64,000 nt of DNA from Lachnospiraceae bacterium (GCA_024684065.1 JAIKXO010000306.1:26630-90629); one strand, 5' to 3'; positions 1 to 8,497 are shown, counted from the first letter of the stretch. The notes: generated by a model not told the origin, from the letters alone. A program made the numbers and translations.

Positions 1-1197
1 GAAAAAGGCATTGCCTGCAAGGTACTCCGAAACCTCGGGCCTTGCATAGTTATAATTAAGCGCATCCCTCTTAACATTATATCTTTTTTTCATATCGAGG
101 TGCCCGTACAGGCAGGTACCGTCAAATTCTGACAGCCCCCCGGCATCATCGGGAAAGCACGACACAACCCAGTCAAGGATCACCCCTGTTTTCTCGGAAT
201 GAAGATAGTCGACAAGAAATTTCAGATCATCAGGGCTTCCGAAAAACGAATCGGGAGCATATAAACATGAGACATCATAAGGATCCCCGGCATTATCCGC
301 ATGTTCCATGACAGGCTTAAGCTCAACATGGGTATAACCCATATCCTTAACATATGCGGAAAGCTCCTTTGCTATCGACCTGTAATCAGGCCTTCCCTTA
401 TCATCGGAGGCCTTAAAGGAATCAAGCGAAACCTCACAGATAGAAAGAGGCGCTTTATTTCCCCTTTGTTTTCTTTCATCAAGCCATCCTTCATCGGAAA
501 ACTCAAAGGTGCTGTCATAGACGACCGAAGCCTCTTTTTCCTCATTACGGTTCTCAAACGCGTAAGGATCCCTTTTTAACACCGTTCTCTGGCCTTTGAG
601 CCTGAGCTCGAATTTATATCCGGCGCCGGCTTTTACTCCGGGTATGAATATTTCAAAGACGCCGCCCTTAAGCTTCCTCATCTGGTGGATGCGGCCGTCC
701 CAGTTATTGAAATCGCCCACTACGCTTGCACTGACGGCATTAGGCGCCCACACGGCAAAGGCGGTGCCTTTTACCCCGTCGATCTCCTTAACATGAGAGC
801 CTAAGAACTTATAGGCCGCAGGATGCGTGCCTTTGACAAATGCGGCTATATCCGCCTCCGAAACAGCGGGAGCAAAGCTGTAAGGGTCATATACCTGTGA
901 GATCTTCCCGTCCTCACCCTCTACGTTGTAGTAATAATGGTATTTCTGCTTTTTATCGGTCCTTACGAGAAGCGCAAAGAACCCTGCCTCGTCCATGAGT
1001 TCCATGTCGTATTCCTTAAAGGATCTGGATATCTGGACAACGACCTTCACTTTCTTTGCACCCGGAAAGAAAGCCTGTATAAGGATCCCGTCTTTGACAT
1101 AGTGCCCCCCCAAAAGATCGTGAGGGTTATCCTCGTCGACATACGCAATGCCCTCGATCCTTGACCAGTCCATCATTCTGTATAGCTTTCTGTCCAT
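1..1197 (-). CDS. glgB: 1,4-alpha-glucan branching enzyme-like protein (GH13), 3' part outside window
   Basis: Partial gene: the first 399 codons are visible and the rest lies beyond base 1. The start ATG at 1197 has a GGAGTG ribosome binding site. The N-terminal module (VVGDFNNWDGR) and the GH13 start (ELKPVMEH, then APDSFFGSPDD, then GVILDWV) are typical of GlgB, which makes alpha-1,6 branches in glycogen. Two conserved stretches are abnormal. The usual GYQVTGYYAP is PYDVSCLYAP, and region I reads DWVVSCFP (Cys347) where GlgB has DWVPxHFP; that His is nearly invariant in GH13. The frame is open throughout, so this is a divergent paralogue and not a decayed gene. Regions II-IV are not in the window, so activity cannot be judged fully. 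Confidence 0.85.
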   Translation of the reverse strand, partial: MDRKLYRMMDWSRIEGIAYVDEDNPHDLLGGHYVKDGILIQAFFPGAKKVKVVVQISRSFKEYDMELMDEAGFFALLVRTDKKQKYHYYYNVEGEDGKISQVYDPYSFAPAVSEADIAAFVKGTHPAAYKFLGSHVKEIDGVKGTAFAVWAPNAVSASVVGDFNNWDGRIHQMRKLKGGVFEIFIPGVKAGAGYKFELRLKGQRTVLKRDPYAFENRNEEKEASVVYDSTFEFSDEGWLDERKQRGNKAPLSICEVSLDSFKASDDKGRPDYRSIAKELSAYVKDMGYTHVELKPVMEHADNAGDPYDVSCLYAPDSFFGSPDDLKFLVDYLHSEKTGVILDWVVSCFPDDAGGLSEFDGTCLYGHLDMKKRYNVKRDALNYNYARPEVSEYLAGNAFF

Positions 1198-1252
1198 AAT
1201 CACTCCTTGGTAAAGATTTTTATCATTCAAAAGATGAGTATAAAACTCTCAT

Positions 1253-1281
1253 ATTATACCACCAAAAGCCCTGTTTTTCCA
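1253..1281 (-). promoter_or_regulatory. Predicted sigma-A promoter of the glgB-like gene
   Basis: Read on the minus strand: -35 TGGAAA (1281-1276), 17-nt spacer, -10 TATAAT (1258-1253), about 55 bases before the start codon at 1197. The -35 is weak and the -10 perfect. It separates this gene from the DUF1015 gene upstream. Confidence 0.5.
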
Positions 1282-1348
1282 CAGCTTTAGCCACAGGCAT
1301 AAGAGCGGTCCCGTTTTTTTACGGATCTGCCAAATCGTCCCCGTAGCG

Positions 1349-1429
1349 GAAATGATTCGACCTGAAGGTCGAATCGGCACGAACTGAAGTTCGTGCCTAA
1401 GCACACGATTTGCTTCGCAAATCGGTGCA
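1349..1429. repeat. Modular palindromic repeat, full copy (R1)
   Basis: Three hairpin-forming modules in tandem: CGACCTGAAGGTCG, then CACGAACTGAAGTTCGTG, then CGATTTGCTTCGCAAATCG ending in GTGCA. The same modules recur at 3248, 27088, 33257, 42563, 44386, 49666, 50682, 56767 and 61526. This copy starts a few bases beyond the stop codon of the DUF1015 gene. Confidence 0.85.
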
Positions 1430-1436
1430 ATAATGT

Positions 1437-2675
1437 TCAGATCCTGTGTATGAAAAGCCCGCTACGAAGCTTTGGCTCGAACCATGTCGACTTCGGAGGC
1501 ATGAGCATCCCCGCGTCCGCAACCTTAAAAAGCTCCGAAATCGAAGTAGGATACATGACAAAGGCTATTTTTGCATCCTCTGTGCATCTCTTTTCGAGCT
1601 CGGAAAGCCCTCTTATCCCCCCGACAAAATCTATCCTGTTATCGGTCTTTGGATCCTCTATGCCAAAGAGAGGAAGAAGGAATTCGTCCTGCAGCCTCGA
1701 AACATCCAAAAGCTTTACGGGATCGTCGGTTTTAAAGCTGTTGTCAAAATAAAAGCTGTACCAGGAGCCGTCTAACAGGATCCCAACGTTTCCCTTGCTC
1801 ACCGGCTTATAGGGACCCTTTGCGCTTACCGGAAGAAGCGTTCCCCTTTTTCCGAAATAATCTAAGATCTCCCCGGTGCTGTGTCCGTTTAAGTCCTTTA
1901 TGACCCTGTTATAATCCATTATCATAAGCTCGCTGTCCGCAAAAAGAACTGACAGGAAATAATTATACTCCTCTTCGCCCGTATGGTCGGGATTTTCTTC
2001 CCTCCTTTTAAGGCCTGCCTTAACCGCGGAAGCGCAACGGTGATGCCCGTCGGCGATATAGATCGAATCCATTTCCGAGAAGACACCCGCAAGCTCCTCA
2101 ATGTCCTCATTATCATCTATGGCAAAGCCCCTGTGTCTTATCCCGTCATCCGAAACAAAATCAAAAAGAGGCTCCCCTTCTTTTGCCTTTTCGGTTATCT
2201 CCTCGATAACGAAGTTATACCGATATGCAAGAAAAATAGGGCCCGTCTGCGCATTTAAAGCCTCAACATGCCTTATCCTGTCCTCTTCCTTTTCAGCCCT
2301 TGTGTTCTCGTGCTTTTTTATTACGCCGTTTAAATAGTCATCGATCGATGAGACGGCAACGATCCCGGTCTGTCTTCTTGAGTTCATTGTAAGCTCATAG
2401 ACATAATACCTGTCGGATCCGTCTTCTGTAAACTCGCCCTTTTTAAGCATGTCTTCAAAAAGCTCTCCGGCTTTTTTATAGACTATATCATCATAAGTGC
2501 CGACGGATTCGTCAAACTGGGTCTCCGCCCTGTCGATCCTTAAGAAGGACAGCTCATCTCCCTGCACCTTTAACGTCGCTTCTTTTCTGTTATATACATC
2601 ATAAGGAAGAGCCGCGATCTTTGATTCAAGCCCTTTCTTCGGCCTTACCGCCTTAAACGGTCTTATATCCGCCAA
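1437..2675 (-). CDS. DUF1015 family protein, serine-locus associated
   Basis: COG4198/DUF1015 protein of 412 residues. I start it at the TTG at 2675, because GGAGGTG sits 5 bases upstream and the product then begins (M)ADIRPFKAVRP like its relatives; an in-frame ATG lies 14 codons earlier at 2717. Visible family motifs are KKHENTRAEKEEDR (about residues 120-133) and ADGHHR (about 208-213). A DGHHR motif is also known from ParB/sulfiredoxin-fold serine kinases (SerK, SbnI). Function is unproven. In clostridia this family is often found beside serC and serA, which lie here at 6065-8388 on the same strand, separated by a plus-strand sensor-kinase module. No serB is visible in the window. Confidence 0.8.
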   Translation of the reverse strand: MADIRPFKAVRPKKGLESKIAALPYDVYNRKEATLKVQGDELSFLRIDRAETQFDESVGTYDDIVYKKAGELFEDMLKKGEFTEDGSDRYYVYELTMNSRRQTGIVAVSSIDDYLNGVIKKHENTRAEKEEDRIRHVEALNAQTGPIFLAYRYNFVIEEITEKAKEGEPLFDFVSDDGIRHRGFAIDDNEDIEELAGVFSEMDSIYIADGHHRCASAVKAGLKRREENPDHTGEEEYNYFLSVLFADSELMIMDYNRVIKDLNGHSTGEILDYFGKRGTLLPVSAKGPYKPVSKGNVGILLDGSWYSFYFDNSFKTDDPVKLLDVSRLQDEFLLPLFGIEDPKTDNRIDFVGGIRGLSELEKRCTEDAKIAFVMYPTSISELFKVADAGMLMPPKSTWFEPKLRSGLFIHRI

Positions 2676-2754
2676 TTCAACACCTCCGAACACATCATTT
2701 GTTTTGCCTGTTGACAAAATATGCCATCTTTAAAAAACGCGCACTGCCTAAGAC

Positions 2755-2783
2755 AGTATATCATTGCGAGCCGTGCTAGACAA
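2755..2783 (-). promoter_or_regulatory. Predicted promoter of the DUF1015 gene
   Basis: Minus strand: -35 TTGTCT (2783-2778), 17-nt spacer, -10 TATACT (2760-2755). The transcript would begin with a small hairpin ACTGTC-TTA-GGCAGT and reach the TTG start at 2675 after about 75 bases. It diverges from the plus-strand promoter at 2810. Confidence 0.6.
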
Positions 2784-2809
2784 GCCCTGCCTCGGGTGCT
2801 ATACTTTCG

Positions 2810-2838
2810 TTGAAAAATATGGGGCGATGCTCTATGAA
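2810..2838 (+). promoter_or_regulatory. Predicted promoter of the small protein / FIST kinase unit
   Basis: TTGAAA (2810-2815), 17-nt spacer, TATGAA (2833-2838). The -10 is imperfect. The predicted start near 2845 places the 69-nt conserved leader inside the 5' untranslated region. Confidence 0.45.
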
Positions 2839-2875
2839 ACATAAGAAAACAACGCCCGAAAACGTTTCTTTCCGA

Positions 2876-2944
2876 AGGGAGCCCCCGACTCTGACGAGAG
2901 TATGTCAGATATTTCAGTGGCAAAAACCCCTTTCAATAGAGGAG
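2876..2944 (+). promoter_or_regulatory. Conserved 69-nt leader element, copy A
   Basis: Same 69 nt as the leaders of ilvB, ilvD and trpS with about 4 substitutions. It starts with AGGGAG and ends with the GGAG Shine-Dalgarno 12 bases before the ATG at 2957. The segments TCTGA (loop) and TCAGA (downstream) that could form a pseudoknot stem are intact. The outer stem has two mismatches relative to the other copies, so this copy is the most diverged. A leader ORF starts at 2902 ([15 protein letters not shown]...) and runs out of frame across the start of the downstream gene. Confidence 0.75.
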
Positions 2945-2956
2945 AATTTACGGATC

Positions 2957-3220
2957 ATGACAGATTCAGACAGGACTTTTTTAGACAGGATAAATAAATA
3001 TGCCGAAAAGGCGCTTACGGATATCGATCCCCAGAAAACCCCGGTCTCCTTCCAGCTTGAAAAACTGAAGCCCGTGATGGAGGAGCTCTCAAATGAGCTT
3101 GGGATGCCGGTTGATGACGTTTTCATAAAATATATGGATCTTGCCAGCGAAGCGGGCGTCGAAGCAAACGAAAAGCTGAAAAACGATCTGGGCCCGGATG
3201 TCGATATCGAGATAAGATAA
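2957..3220 (+). CDS. Small acidic helical protein of unknown function
   Basis: 87 residues from the ATG at 2957 (GGAG 12 bases upstream, part of the conserved leader). A longer in-frame reading from 2810 would begin inside the predicted promoter and is rejected. The protein is acidic, predicted mostly helical, with no signal peptide, membrane segment or Cys; the centre reads MEELSNELGMPVDDVF. I do not recognise a family. It lies 73 bases before the FIST sensor kinase on the same strand and is probably cotranscribed with it. It shares its leader type with ilvB, ilvD and trpS. Confidence 0.7.
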   Translation: MTDSDRTFLDRINKYAEKALTDIDPQKTPVSFQLEKLKPVMEELSNELGMPVDDVFIKYMDLASEAGVEANEKLKNDLGPDVDIEIR

Positions 3221-3247
3221 CGAAACAGACCTTCGACCGGCCAGACA

Positions 3248-3275
3248 GAAATGATCCGGTCTGTAAAGCAGACCG
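3248..3275. repeat. Single module of the palindromic repeat family (R2)
   Basis: GAAATGATCC followed by the perfect palindrome GGTCTG-TAAAG-CAGACC, the same terminal module as in R3 and R4. It occupies the spacer between the 87-aa gene and the kinase. Confidence 0.6.
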
Positions 3276-3293
3276 AAATGGAGCTTTTTTACT

Positions 3294-5840
3294 ATGATCC
3301 AAAAAAACTTCAGCTTAAAAGATATCGACGGACTTTTGGAAGCCGCCGCTACGATCAGAAAAGAGGATATCTTAAAAACCGCTTCCGATAAGGTGCTCCT
3401 TGCATGGGCACAGATTTGGGATCAGGAGGAATTTGCCTCTTTCAGGGAAAGGATCCGAAGCCTCTTCCCGGATTTTACGACCATAGGCACAAATCATTTC
3501 AGCAGGGAAGATATACAAAGCGGAAAGATCGACGGGTCAGGTGAGGAAAAAGGGATCCTGCTCTCCTTCCTCTTCTTTGAGTCTTCGGAGGCATCCCTGT
3601 TCGGCCTTGAAACAAGGATAACAGGGGAAGCCGAAACCGGAGTCAGACTGAATGGACTCATTAAGGATATCCCTGACATTAAGGGGATCTATCTTGTAGT
3701 TCCCGGGTATTTCGTCTCCGCGGAAGAAGTGTTCAGGGAAGGATTAAGAGGTCTTGAGAAAACCCCCGTATTCGGGATCAAAACCTCACTTCTCTTTGAA
3801 TATCAGACCTTTGGCTATTCAAAAGGCGGACAGCTTTTGGAAAAGCTTCTTTTTGCGCTGGTATTCCACGGAAAAAACCTTTCCTTACGGCTTCATTACA
3901 ACCTTGGATGGACTCCCGTCGGAAGGATCATGACAGTCACGGATGAGGACAATCCTTTTTTCGTAAACAAAATAGACGATAACCCTGCAACCTTTGTTTA
4001 TAACAAGTACCTCGGATTAAGAAACGATCAGATCATCCCGGAGAACTTAAGCGAATTTCCTCTCATCATTTACAGAAACGGCATAAAGATCTCCCGGATA
4101 GGCATTTCCGGTGAAAAAGAGGGGCAGCTGGTCTTTGGCGCCCCCGTGTACCAAAATGACAGGATAAGCTTAAGCTACGGCAACCCCGACGACCTGTTCT
4201 CGGAGATAGAGGAAGACAGCAATAATACAGGAGCCTTTAAACCGGAAGCCGGCCTGCTTATCGTATGTGCCAACCGGGTCATGCTCTTAAAGGACAGGGA
4301 ACAGGACGAAATAGAATACTACAAAAGATATATAGAAGATGTCCCCGCTATCTACGGCTACGCGGAAATCTTCTATAATAACGGTAAGGGCGGTGAATTA
4401 AACAGCGCCCTTGTTTCCGCGTTTTTTAAGGAAGAGACCTGTGACAGCGGCTCTGAAGGCCATACCGGACTTACGGGAAATTCCGTACCGTTCGAAGCTT
4501 TCGATGATCCCCCGGCACGGGAAGATGTCCTGTCTGCTTCCATGGAAGAAAGCAATGCCGGAAAAGAAAACCCTGCACCTGGCCGGGGAACAGCAGTACC
4601 GTTCACTGACAGGCTGGCGAGGTTTTTCAAGGAAATGTCAAAGGATCTCCTTATGGCTGTCGAGGATGCGGAAGAAGCCAACAGGACCAAATCCGCCTAT
4701 TTCTCATGCATCTCCCACGAATTCAGGACCCCTCTCAATTCTATCCTCGGCATGAACGAAATGATATTAAAGGAATCCGAAGACGATAATATAACAGAAT
4801 ATGCCGAAAACATAGGCAATTCGGGAAAGCTCCTTCTGCAGCTTGTCAACGATATCCTCGATACCGAGAAGATAGCAGCGGGAAAGATGGAGATAATCCC
4901 CGTCAATTATGATATCCGTAAGGTCATTCGGGAGATCGAAAAAATGGTTTCCCTTTCCGCAGAGGAAAAAGGGCTTAAGCTTTCGGTCGAAATATCGGAT
5001 ACTCTCCCTAAGATCCTCTTCGGGGATGAAATAAGGATCAGGCAGTGTATCCTTAATATTCTCGGCAATGCGATAAAATATACCGAGACAGGTGAGGTCG
5101 TATTCAGGGCATACGGGGAGCGGACCGACAGCGAGCATATCAGGCTCAGGATAAGCGTTAAGGATACAGGGATCGGGATAAAGCCCGAGGATATGGAAAA
5201 GCTGAGCATTCCCTTTGAAAGGGTTGATACGTCGAGAAACCACAGGATCGAGGGCACCGGCCTTGGGCTTAATATCGTAAAGAACCTGCTTGCCCTCATG
5301 AACTCTTCCCTTGAGATAAAAAGCGTATATGGAGAGGGCTCGGAATTTTCATTCAGCCTGCTGCAGGAAATAAGGGAAGAAGAAGATCTTCAGGGAGCAG
5401 GGCTTTCACAGGACAACGCCCCTGAGCTGACCGCGGAAGAATACTTGAAGGCCGATGGCGCCTCAGTCCTTATAGTCGACGATACCGAAATGAACATTGT
5501 TGTGATGAGGCATTTCCTGAAGGATACAGGGATCAGTGTTGATTCCGCCCTGTCAGGCGCAGAGGCCCTTCAGATGGCAAGGGAACGGAAATATGACATG
5601 ATTTTCCTCGATCATAAGATGCCCGAAATGGACGGATCGGAAACCTTTGAAAGGATGAGGTCTGATCCCGACGGAAAGAACGGATCCTCCGTATATATTA
5701 TGCTTACCGCAAGCGAGGAAAAGAGCGTGCGGGAGCGGTTTATAAATGAGGGCTTCAACGATTTCATATCAAAACCTGTCAAGATGAAGACCCTTCACGA
5801 GTTTATAAGGCACTATCTCAACTTAAACGGTACTGCCTGA
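3294..5840 (+). CDS. FIST-domain hybrid sensor histidine kinase/response regulator
   Basis: 848 residues, no membrane segment, so a cytoplasmic sensor. Order of domains: FIST_N (about 30-220), FIST_C (about 225-375, with NPATFVYNKYLGL near 230 and CANRVMLL), a low-complexity linker (about 385-445), HisKA with phospho-acceptor His475 in SHEFRTPLNS, HATPase_c with the N box NILGNAIKYTETGE and G boxes DTGIGI and GTGLGL (near 655), then a receiver domain (about 720-845) with phospho-acceptor Asp773 in FLDHKMPEMDG and Lys in ISKPVK. FIST domains have been proposed to bind small ligands such as amino acids. No output protein is encoded next to it, so phosphate probably passes to a partner elsewhere. 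The upstream 87-aa gene is the only linked candidate partner. Confidence 0.9.
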   Translation: MIQKNFSLKDIDGLLEAAATIRKEDILKTASDKVLLAWAQIWDQEEFASFRERIRSLFPDFTTIGTNHFSREDIQSGKIDGSGEEKGILLSFLFFESSEASLFGLETRITGEAETGVRLNGLIKDIPDIKGIYLVVPGYFVSAEEVFREGLRGLEKTPVFGIKTSLLFEYQTFGYSKGGQLLEKLLFALVFHGKNLSLRLHYNLGWTPVGRIMTVTDEDNPFFVNKIDDNPATFVYNKYLGLRNDQIIPENLSEFPLIIYRNGIKISRIGISGEKEGQLVFGAPVYQNDRISLSYGNPDDLFSEIEEDSNNTGAFKPEAGLLIVCANRVMLLKDREQDEIEYYKRYIEDVPAIYGYAEIFYNNGKGGELNSALVSAFFKEETCDSGSEGHTGLTGNSVPFEAFDDPPAREDVLSASMEESNAGKENPAPGRGTAVPFTDRLARFFKEMSKDLLMAVEDAEEANRTKSAYFSCISHEFRTPLNSILGMNEMILKESEDDNITEYAENIGNSGKLLLQLVNDILDTEKIAAGKMEIIPVNYDIRKVIREIEKMVSLSAEEKGLKLSVEISDTLPKILFGDEIRIRQCILNILGNAIKYTETGEVVFRAYGERTDSEHIRLRISVKDTGIGIKPEDMEKLSIPFERVDTSRNHRIEGTGLGLNIVKNLLALMNSSLEIKSVYGEGSEFSFSLLQEIREEEDLQGAGLSQDNAPELTAEEYLKADGASVLIVDDTEMNIVVMRHFLKDTGISVDSALSGAEALQMARERKYDMIFLDHKMPEMDGSETFERMRSDPDGKNGSSVYIMLTASEEKSVRERFINEGFNDFISKPVKMKTLHEFIRHYLNLNGTA

Positions 5841-5878
5841 TGTCATGTTTTATACTACCGGCTTAAGATGACGATCAG

Positions 5879-6000
5879 GACGCGTTTTCCGGCAGCGCCG
5901 GCTGCTTAGGGTATTCGCTGACGCAGTTTTCAGGCAGTGCCGGATGTTTAGGGTATTCGCTGACGCAGTTTCAGGCGGCGCCGGATGCTTAAGGATATAT
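5879..6000. repeat. Three tandem copies of a 39-42 bp repeat
   Basis: Units at 5879-5919, 5920-5961 and about 5962-6000. Each begins GACGCnGTTTT/TCnGGC, has a GC-rich centre (GGCnGnGCCGG) and ends near GGGTATTCGCT (the third copy diverges to AAGGATATA). They lie between the convergent kinase and serA genes, with no coding signal in any frame that matches either gene. Confidence 0.8.
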
Positions 6001-6011
6001 GCCGTAATATC

Positions 6012-6042
6012 GACAGGGCAGGGGGAACACCCCTGCCCTGTC
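6012..6042. terminator. Bidirectional terminator-like hairpin between convergent genes
   Basis: 13-bp perfect stem GACAGGGCAGGGG / CCCCTGCCCTGTC with a 5-nt loop, placed between the ends of the kinase gene (5840) and serA (6065). No long U tract follows on either strand. Confidence 0.6.
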
Positions 6043-6064
6043 ATAATATGATGTGAAACAGAAT

Positions 6065-7228
6065 TTATTTTATAACCCTTACTCTTATTACCCCGTCTAT
6101 GTGCCTTAACTTTTCGGCTATCTCCTCGGAAACCGGAGTTTCGACGTCAAGCATCGTATAGGCGAATTCGCCTTTGGATTTATTCAGCATGTCCGAGATG
6201 TTGATCCCCAGATCACCAAATGCCGCGGTAAATTTGGTTATCATGTTCGCAGTATTCATATGCTCTATGGTAACCCTTCCGGCGTTCTGGCATACTCCCA
6301 TATCACAGTTCGGGTAATTCACTGAATTTGATATGTTTCCGTTTTCAAGGAAATCCATGAGCTCCTTCACCGCCATCTTTGCGCAGTTATCCTCTGACTC
6401 CTCAGTGGAAGCTCCGAGATGAGGGATAACTATACACCCCTCTACCCCCGCAGTCACGGGATTGGGAAAATCACAGACATATTTCCTTATCTTTCCGGAT
6501 TTTACCGCTTCGACTACCGCTTCCTCATCAGCCAGAAGGTCTCTCGCGAAATTCAGGATGATCACGCCATCCTTCATCTTTGCGATTGCCTCCCTGCTTA
6601 TGGTGCCCTTTGTACTGTCAAGCAACGGCACATGGATCGTGATTATGTCGCATTCCTCAAAGATCTCATTGATATCCACCACATGCTTGATATCCCTTGA
6701 AAGATGCCAGGCCGCGTCCACGGATATATAAGGATCATAGCCGTATACCGTCATATCAAGGTGCTTTGCGGCATTGGCAACCCTCACGCCGATCGCTCCA
6801 AGCCCGATTATCCCGAGCTTTTTCTTGGATATCTCGGTTCCCGCGAAATTCTTTTTCTCCTTCTCCGCCTTCTTTGCTATATCCGGGTCATCCTTGTTTT
6901 CATTTACCCAGTTTATTCCTCCGACCACGTCCCTGGCTGCAAGGAGCATCCCGGCAATTACTAACTCCTTGACACCGTTCGCGTTCGCTCCCGGAGTGTT
7001 GAACACTACGATGCCCTTTCTCGCGCATTCCTCAAGAGGGATATTATTGACTCCCGCTCCGGCCCTCGCCACCGCAAGGAGTCCCCCGGGCAGCTCCATA
7101 TCATGCATGGAAGCGGAACGGACCAGAACGCCCTGGGCCTCATTAATGTCCTCTGTCTTAACGAAATCTGAAGTGAAATAATCGGTCCCGATCTTTGAAA
7201 TAGGGTTCAGACAAGCATATTTAAACAT
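6065..7228 (-). CDS. serA: D-3-phosphoglycerate dehydrogenase with ACT domain
   Basis: 387 residues; first step of serine synthesis, oxidising 3-phosphoglycerate with NAD. The Rossmann loop GLGAIG is at 142-147, the active-site Arg at 229 (NFARD) and the catalytic His at 270 (IPHLGAS). A C-terminal ACT domain covers about 316-387. The motif that normally carries the catalytic Glu (D-x-F-x-x-EP) reads CDFPNPVT, so the Glu position appears to be Asn256; this may be a feature of the clostridial subclass. AGGAG precedes the ATG at 7228. The gene follows serC by 80 bases and should be cotranscribed with it. Confidence 0.93.
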   Translation of the reverse strand: MFKYACLNPISKIGTDYFTSDFVKTEDINEAQGVLVRSASMHDMELPGGLLAVARAGAGVNNIPLEECARKGIVVFNTPGANANGVKELVIAGMLLAARDVVGGINWVNENKDDPDIAKKAEKEKKNFAGTEISKKKLGIIGLGAIGVRVANAAKHLDMTVYGYDPYISVDAAWHLSRDIKHVVDINEIFEECDIITIHVPLLDSTKGTISREAIAKMKDGVIILNFARDLLADEEAVVEAVKSGKIRKYVCDFPNPVTAGVEGCIVIPHLGASTEESEDNCAKMAVKELMDFLENGNISNSVNYPNCDMGVCQNAGRVTIEHMNTANMITKFTAAFGDLGINISDMLNKSKGEFAYTMLDVETPVSEEIAEKLRHIDGVIRVRVIK

Positions 7229-7308
7229 AATTATTCTCCTGACAAAGCTTTTTTATGATACGGTCAAAGTTTTTCTTCTCTGATCCGAAATGTTTTATTT
7301 TTTATAGG

Positions 7309-8388
7309 TTAATTTGCTGCTTCGAAATCTTTCATAAACGACACTAAGGCTTTTACTCCCTCAAGCGGCATGGCGTTATAGATGGAAGCCCTCATTCCTC
7401 CTACGGATCTGTGCCCCTTAAGGCTTACAAGCCCTGCCTCTGCAGCTTCCTTTACAAATTTCGCATCAAGCTCCTCATTGCCCGTCACGAAGGGCACGTT
7501 CATTAAGGAACGTGAGGATTTTTCGACAGTCCCCTTAAATAATTCGGAGCTGTCCAAGAAGTCGTACAGAAGCTTTGCCTTTTCCTCGTTCCTCTCCTTC
7601 ATTGCCGAAAGGCCGCCTAACTTCTCTATCCATTTAAACACCTTTCCGCAGATATATATTCCGTAAGCCGGAGGAGTATTATAGAGTGAGCCGGCATCCG
7701 CATGAGTCTTATATCGGAGCATGGTCGGGGTCCCCGGAAGCACATCCTCGGTGATCAGATCCTCTCTGATGATAACTATCACCACTCCGGCAGGTCCGAT
7801 ATTCTTCTGGACTCCGCCGTACATTACCCCATATTTTGTCACGTCCACGGGCTCGGAAAGGAAGCAGGAGGAAACATCCGCTACCAGGGTTTTCCCCTTC
7901 GTGTCGGGAAGATTCTTAAACTTTGTCCCGTAGATCGTGTTGTTCTCACAAATATAGACATAATCGGCGTCTTCGGAGATCGGAAGATCGGAACAGTCCG
8001 GTATATAGGAAAAGGTCTTATCTTCGCTGGAAGCAACTGCATTTGCCTTTCCAAACAGAGAAGCTTCCTTCCATGCCTTCTTCGCCCACTGCCCGGTGAT
8101 TATATAGTCCGCAACACGGTTCTTCATAAGGTTCATCGGGATCATCGCAAACTGCTGGCTTGCTCCTCCCTGAAGGAATAAAACCTTATAGTTGTCGGGG
8201 ATCGAGAGAACCTTCCTTAAATCCTGCTCGGCTTCCTTAATGATATTGTCATAGGTCTTTGAGCGGTGGCTCATCTCCATGACGGACATCCCGCTTCCCC
8301 TGTAATCAAGCATCTCCTCCTGTGCTTCCTTAAGAACCTCCTCAGGAAGGACAGCAGGTCCCGCCGAAAAATTGTAAACTCTGCTCAT
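7309..8388 (-). CDS. serC: Phosphoserine aminotransferase
   Basis: 359 residues, standard length. It transfers the amino group of glutamate to 3-phosphohydroxypyruvate (serine and PLP pathways). The PLP-binding lysine lies in GGVQKNIGPAG and the preceding VADVSSCFLSEPVDV matches the family signature. The start ATG at 8388 has AGGAGTG upstream. It is upstream of serA on the same strand, so the order of transcription is serC-serA. Confidence 0.95.
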   Translation of the reverse strand: MSRVYNFSAGPAVLPEEVLKEAQEEMLDYRGSGMSVMEMSHRSKTYDNIIKEAEQDLRKVLSIPDNYKVLFLQGGASQQFAMIPMNLMKNRVADYIITGQWAKKAWKEASLFGKANAVASSEDKTFSYIPDCSDLPISEDADYVYICENNTIYGTKFKNLPDTKGKTLVADVSSCFLSEPVDVTKYGVMYGGVQKNIGPAGVVIVIIREDLITEDVLPGTPTMLRYKTHADAGSLYNTPPAYGIYICGKVFKWIEKLGGLSAMKERNEEKAKLLYDFLDSSELFKGTVEKSSRSLMNVPFVTGNEELDAKFVKEAAEAGLVSLKGHRSVGGMRASIYNAMPLEGVKALVSFMKDFEAAN

Positions 8389-8497
8389 CTTCTCTTTTCA
8401 CTCCTCTTTTTCTTTTATTTATTATCCCGGAACCATCCCCGGATATTTTTTTATTTCCTGTCTGTTGACAGAAGCCATCCCTTTTTGCAGTAATAAA

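Noticed and set aside
2810..2956. N-terminal extension of the 87-aa protein
   Set aside because: It would start on the promoter -35 box and translate the conserved leader in a frame different from the leader ORF.
5850..6044. 64-codon minus-strand frame in the tandem repeats before serA
   Set aside because: It is the translation of the 41-bp repeats and the terminator hairpin, with no start signal.
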